12,936 nucleotides of DNA. It comes from Butyricicoccus sp. GTDB lineage: Bacteria; Bacillota; Clostridia; Oscillospirales; Butyricicoccaceae. The translations under genes were made by a program, and so were the position numbers. The stretch covers positions 1 to 12,936 of the forward strand of contig JAHHRO010000048.1 in assembly GCA_020025755.1 (NCBI GenBank). The letters run 5' to 3'. This document shows, piece after piece, positions 12,883 through 12,936 of this stretch. Numbering within the stretch: the first letter of the stretch is position 1; the number at the start of each line of letters is the position of its first letter. Under the pieces are notes generated by a model. That model searched no databases, was not told the DNA's origin, and worked only from the letters and a program-made list of their open reading frames with translations.

Positions 12883-12936
12883 TGGTGGAAGTTACAGGGC
12901 TCGAACCTGTGACCCTCTGCTTGTAAGGCAGATGCT
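12883..12936 (-). tRNA. tRNA-Val (anticodon UAC), 3' part; 5' end outside window
   Basis: On the minus strand the visible part includes the anticodon arm TCTGC-CTTACAA-GCAGA with anticodon TAC (12923-12925), which reads GUA and related valine codons. The variable loop, the T-arm ACAGG-TTCGAGC-CCTGT, the 3' acceptor strand AACTTCC, discriminator A and an encoded CCA follow. The D-arm and 5' acceptor strand lie beyond the right edge. A terminator follows at once, so this is the last gene of its transcript; more tRNAs may lie upstream. Confidence 0.93.

Overview
The window looks like chromosomal DNA of a spore-forming Bacillota, probably a gut-type Clostridia (Oscillospirales/Butyricicoccaceae-like). 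The reasons are a spoIIE gene, strong AGGAGG ribosome binding sites, sigma-A promoters with 17-bp spacing, a canonical S10 ribosomal operon and a moderate-to-high GC content. The taxon is an inference. All genes except yitT lie on the minus strand, so most transcription runs right to left.

Layout in transcription order on the minus strand. (1) The 3' part of a tRNA-Val(UAC) gene at the right edge, followed by a bidirectional-looking terminator. (2) spoIIE, with a small conserved-looking membrane-anchored protein gene after it. (3) A single dedA-family gene with its own promoter, a forced TTG start and a UUCG-loop terminator. (4) A dusB - ECF sigma - anti-sigma operon with its own promoter and terminator. 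(5) An unrecognised 186-aa coiled-coil-like protein behind a perfect TTGACA-N17-TATAAT promoter. (6) The S10 operon rpsJ-rplC-rplD-rplW-rplB-rpsS-rplV-rpsC, cut by the left edge inside rpsC. The only plus-strand gene is yitT (YitT/DUF161-DUF2179 membrane protein), divergent from spoIIE and ending in a long hairpin terminator.

The gene content is mostly housekeeping and sporulation. The most notable signal is non-coding. The S10 operon has a structured leader of about 340 nt behind an A-tract-rich promoter. It also has two unusually long internal spacers, rpsJ-rplC (160 nt) and rplW-rplB (162 nt), both packed with stable, bulged hairpins. The other junctions in the operon are 14-18 nt or overlap. 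These three stretches are candidate cis-regulatory RNAs controlling ribosomal protein synthesis. For the two internal spacers, small mobile palindromic repeats are the main alternative.

A second point of interest is the ECF sigma/anti-sigma pair coupled to dusB. The anti-sigma has a zinc-finger cytoplasmic domain, one membrane helix, a long Pro/Glu/Gln/Lys-rich outside linker and an unrecognised C-terminal domain. No mobile element, CRISPR array, prophage or clear foreign island is visible.
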